Below are positions 15,743 through 17,380 of a stretch of 17,380 bases of DNA, in pieces. Under the pieces are notes generated by a model. The model worked only from the letters and a program-made list of their open reading frames with translations. It was not told the DNA's origin and ran no database searches. The stretch comes from Bacteroidia bacterium (GTDB lineage Bacteria > Bacteroidota > Bacteroidia > Bacteroidales > Prolixibacteraceae): NCBI GenBank assembly GCA_025358395.1, contig JANYJT010000273.1, positions 1 to 17,380 on the forward strand, written 5' to 3'. The translations under genes and the position numbers were made by a program. The stretch's first letter is position 1. Each line of letters starts with the position of its first letter.

Positions 15743-16339
15743 TTAGGTTATTTCCCGATTGGGATCTTCCCGTTTGCTGATTTCGTCACGGATGACGGAT
15801 GCTTTTTCATACTCCTCGTCCTGAACGGCTTTTTCAAGCATCTCATTTAGCTCATTCAGGGTAAATTCATCGTAGACAGAATGCTCGTCCAGCTCTTCTT
15901 CGGGGGAACCTTCCTCTTCAGATTCTTCAAAATCGATGAGAATGCCGGTTTGATTCATCACCTCCTCGGTTGTATAGATGGGACAGCTACATCTTAACGC
16001 AAGAGCAATCGCATCGGATGTTCTGGAGTCAATGTTGAAATTTCCTTTTTCTCCGGTCATTTTCATCTCTGCATAAAAAATTCCCTCCTCAAATGCATGG
16101 ATGAATACCTCCGTGATCTTGATGTCAAAGGTAGAAAGCACGGATGTGAACAAATCGTGAGTCAGGGGCCGAGGCGGCTTTAGTCCCTCGAGATTTATTG
16201 CAATTGCCTGTGCTTCAACCGCTCCAATAATAATAGGGATTCGCCTGTTGCCATCAGTTTCGGCAAGTACAAGTGCATAGGCGCCTGACTGATCCTGACT
16301 ATAAGAAAGCCCAAGAATCTTTAATCTGATTTTCTTCAC
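15743..16339 (-). CDS. DUF151 bifunctional-nuclease-family protein with C-terminal UVR motif
   Basis: Called with a GTG start at 16339, giving 198 residues beginning (M)KKIRLKILGLSYSQDQSGAY, the usual N-terminus of this Bacteroidota family. An in-frame ATG at 16465 would add 42 residues, but that extension is translated from an inverted repeat and has no family character. Residues about 1-130 form the DUF151 domain (ALVLAETDGNRRIPIIIG, EAQAIAI, RPLTHDLF, DSRTSDAIALALR). A highly acidic linker follows, then a UvrB/UvrC-type helical hairpin (LNEMLEKAVQDEEYEKASVI). DUF151 proteins have been described as nucleases in plants, but the bacterial role is poorly defined. A -7 box lies at 16523-16530. 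thyA follows after 15 bp. Confidence 0.87.
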   Translation of the reverse strand: MKKIRLKILGLSYSQDQSGAYALVLAETDGNRRIPIIIGAVEAQAIAINLEGLKPPRPLTHDLFTSVLSTFDIKITEVFIHAFEEGIFYAEMKMTGEKGNFNIDSRTSDAIALALRCSCPIYTTEEVMNQTGILIDFEESEEEGSPEEELDEHSVYDEFTLNELNEMLEKAVQDEEYEKASVIRDEISKREDPNREIT

Positions 16340-16401
16340 ACGAAAAGTCGAATTAATTACAAAATAAAGCAATCCTAAAAAGGCGATGAAACTCCTTTCT
16401 G

Positions 16402-16477
16402 CTTTGTAACGCCCTTGTGTCCTGGTGGCTATAATCGCTATATCCGGAAAGCCACCAAAACACAAAGGTTTACAAAG
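16402..16477. repeat. Long imperfect inverted repeat (REP/MITE-like hairpin) in the DUF151 leader
   Basis: The left arm 16402-16430 and right arm 16450-16477 are imperfect reverse complements of about 28-29 bases. The left arm, reverse-complemented, has the blocks AGCCACCA, ACACAA and TTACAAAG, and all three recur in order in the right arm. The 19-base centre has its own small TATA/TATA dyad. It lies between the predicted promoter and the GTG start, so it would fold in the mRNA leader. CACAAAG-type phrases of this kind recur between genes in many environmental bacteria, which suggests a dispersed repeat. No transposase is nearby. Confidence 0.65.
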
Positions 16478-16522
16478 AAATGGGATCAGGAGAAGAACAG
16501 TGATGTGCCTTCAACTTTTCCG

Positions 16523-16530
16523 CAAAGATA
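16523..16530 (-). promoter_or_regulatory. Bacteroidota -7 promoter element for the DUF151-thyA unit
   Basis: On the - strand this is TATCTTTG followed by C, an exact TAnnTTTG match, placed 12 bases after the M3 peptidase stop codon. It would give a leader of about 170 bases that includes the inverted repeat. A TTG at the proper -33 distance was not found, so this is a moderate call. Confidence 0.45.
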
Positions 16531-16542
16531 AAAACTTTTGAA

Positions 16543-17380
16543 CTATTGAAGTCCGCGTTTTTTCAACAAAGGTGTGATGTCCGGATCTTTTCCCCTAAAT
16601 TTTTGGTAGATTGCCATCCCTTCATCGGTACCACAATTGGTGAGAAGGTCACGGAATTTTGCCGCCAGCACCGGATTGAAAATATCCCCTGAGGATTTGA
16701 AAGCATCGAAAGCATCCGCATCAAGTACTGCTGCCCAGATGTATACGTAATAGCCTGCAGTATAGCCTCCGCTGAATGAATGCTGAAAGTAAGTGCTTCG
16801 GTATCTTGGTAAAATCTCATTAATCAATCCGATTTTATCCATCGATTTTTTCTCAAAAGCCCTGACATCGCTGATCACCGGATTCGCGGCTGTGTTGTAA
16901 TCCATGTCAAGTATGGATGCTGCCAGCAACTCTGTCGTAACAAATCCCTGGTTGAACTGACTGCTTTTTTCCAGCTTGTCAATCAATGCATCAGGAATAA
17001 CCTTGCCGGTTTTGTAATGTTTGGCATATGCTTTTAAAACTTGCGGTTCTGCAGCCCAGTTCTCGTTGATCTGTGAAGGAAGTTCAACGAAATCGCGTGG
17101 TACATCTCTTGAAGTGCGGTCATAGGGTCCGTCCGCAAAAACACTGTGAAGCGCGTGGCCGAATTCATGAAATGCCGTTGTAACTTCTTCGAAGCTAAGT
17201 AAGGCAGGGGCATTCCCGGTAGGACGTGTAAAATTCATGACCATGGAAATGATCGGATCAATCTTTTTACCATTGCGATATTGACGGCTTCCGTAACCTG
17301 TACACCAGGCACCAACCCGCTTGCCATCTCTGGGATGAAAGTCCATATAAAGGACTGCCAGATGTGATTTGTCCTTGTCC
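16543..17380 (-). CDS. dcp: M3-family zinc oligopeptidase (peptidyl-dipeptidase Dcp-like), C-terminal part
   Basis: The last 278 residues of an M3 metallopeptidase; the gene continues past the window end, the full family length being about 700. The frame is open from 17379, where it reads DKDKSHLAVLYMDFHPRDGKR, so the ATG at 17346 is internal. The zinc motif HEFGHALH (encoded at 17146-17169) supplies two His ligands and the catalytic Glu. The downstream helix DFVELPSQINENW carries the family's third (Glu) ligand region. The closing FSGGYTAGYYVYIWAAVLDADAFDAF is typical of Dcp and oligopeptidase A relatives, which degrade short peptides. Whether it is cytoplasmic or exported depends on the missing N-terminus. 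Confidence 0.93.
   Translation of the reverse strand, partial: DKDKSHLAVLYMDFHPRDGKRVGAWCTGYGSRQYRNGKKIDPIISMVMNFTRPTGNAPALLSFEEVTTAFHEFGHALHSVFADGPYDRTSRDVPRDFVELPSQINENWAAEPQVLKAYAKHYKTGKVIPDALIDKLEKSSQFNQGFVTTELLAASILDMDYNTAANPVISDVRAFEKKSMDKIGLINEILPRYRSTYFQHSFSGGYTAGYYVYIWAAVLDADAFDAFKSSGDIFNPVLAAKFRDLLTNCGTDEGMAIYQKFRGKDPDITPLLKKRGLQ

Noticed and set aside
1..17380. CRISPR array, tRNA/rRNA genes, insertion sequence or prophage
   Set aside because: No regularly spaced direct repeats, no cloverleaf-like or rRNA-like sequence in the gaps, and no transposase, integrase or phage structural protein in any plausible frame.

Overview
The window looks like a chromosomal segment from a free-living or environmental member of the Bacteroidota (Bacteroidales/Cytophagales-like). 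The evidence is two complete SusC/SusD outer-membrane nutrient-uptake pairs, lipoproteins with Bacteroidota-style lipoboxes, almost no Shine-Dalgarno sites, several TAnnTTTG-type -7 promoter elements, and housekeeping proteins of Bacteroidota character (pyrophosphatase, DUF151-UVR nuclease-family protein, M3 peptidase). I cannot name a genus.

Layout. (1) Bases 1-432: the 3' end of a YifB/ComM-type AAA+ ATPase, followed by 345 bp without a gene. (2) Bases 778-13480: a polysaccharide- or glycoside-utilisation-like locus, all on the + strand: susC1, susD1, susC2, susD2, a small lipoprotein of unknown function, a secreted DUF1080 (3-keto-disaccharide hydrolase family) protein and a Tat-exported Gfo/Idh/MocA oxidoreductase. 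Spacers are 11, 33, 22, 59, 177 and 8 bp. The 177-bp spacer carries a possible internal promoter. (3) Bases 13552-14226: inorganic pyrophosphatase on +, meeting a convergent block across a perfect bidirectional hairpin. (4) Bases 14254-17380, all on the - strand: folA, thyA, a DUF151/UVR protein and the 3' part of an M3 peptidase gene, which runs off the window.

How it may work. Ligand would bind the lipid-anchored SusD proteins on the cell surface and enter the periplasm through the SusC barrels. Both enzymes of the locus carry export signals (Sec for DUF1080, twin-arginine for the oxidoreductase), so they should meet the imported sugar in the periplasm. No classical glycoside hydrolase, polysaccharide lyase, sulfatase or regulator is visible. 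The simplest reading is an oxidoreductive route: the oxidoreductase makes a 3-keto-glycoside and the DUF1080 protein cleaves it. This is an inference from family knowledge, and the substrate cannot be read from the sequence. The - strand block supplies dTMP and tetrahydrofolate (thyA, folA) and is unrelated to the uptake locus.

Points worth a second look are the hydrolase-free uptake locus, the first SusC lacking a recognisable TonB box, the orphan small lipoprotein, and a long imperfect inverted repeat in the leader of the DUF151 gene that probably caused a false upstream start.
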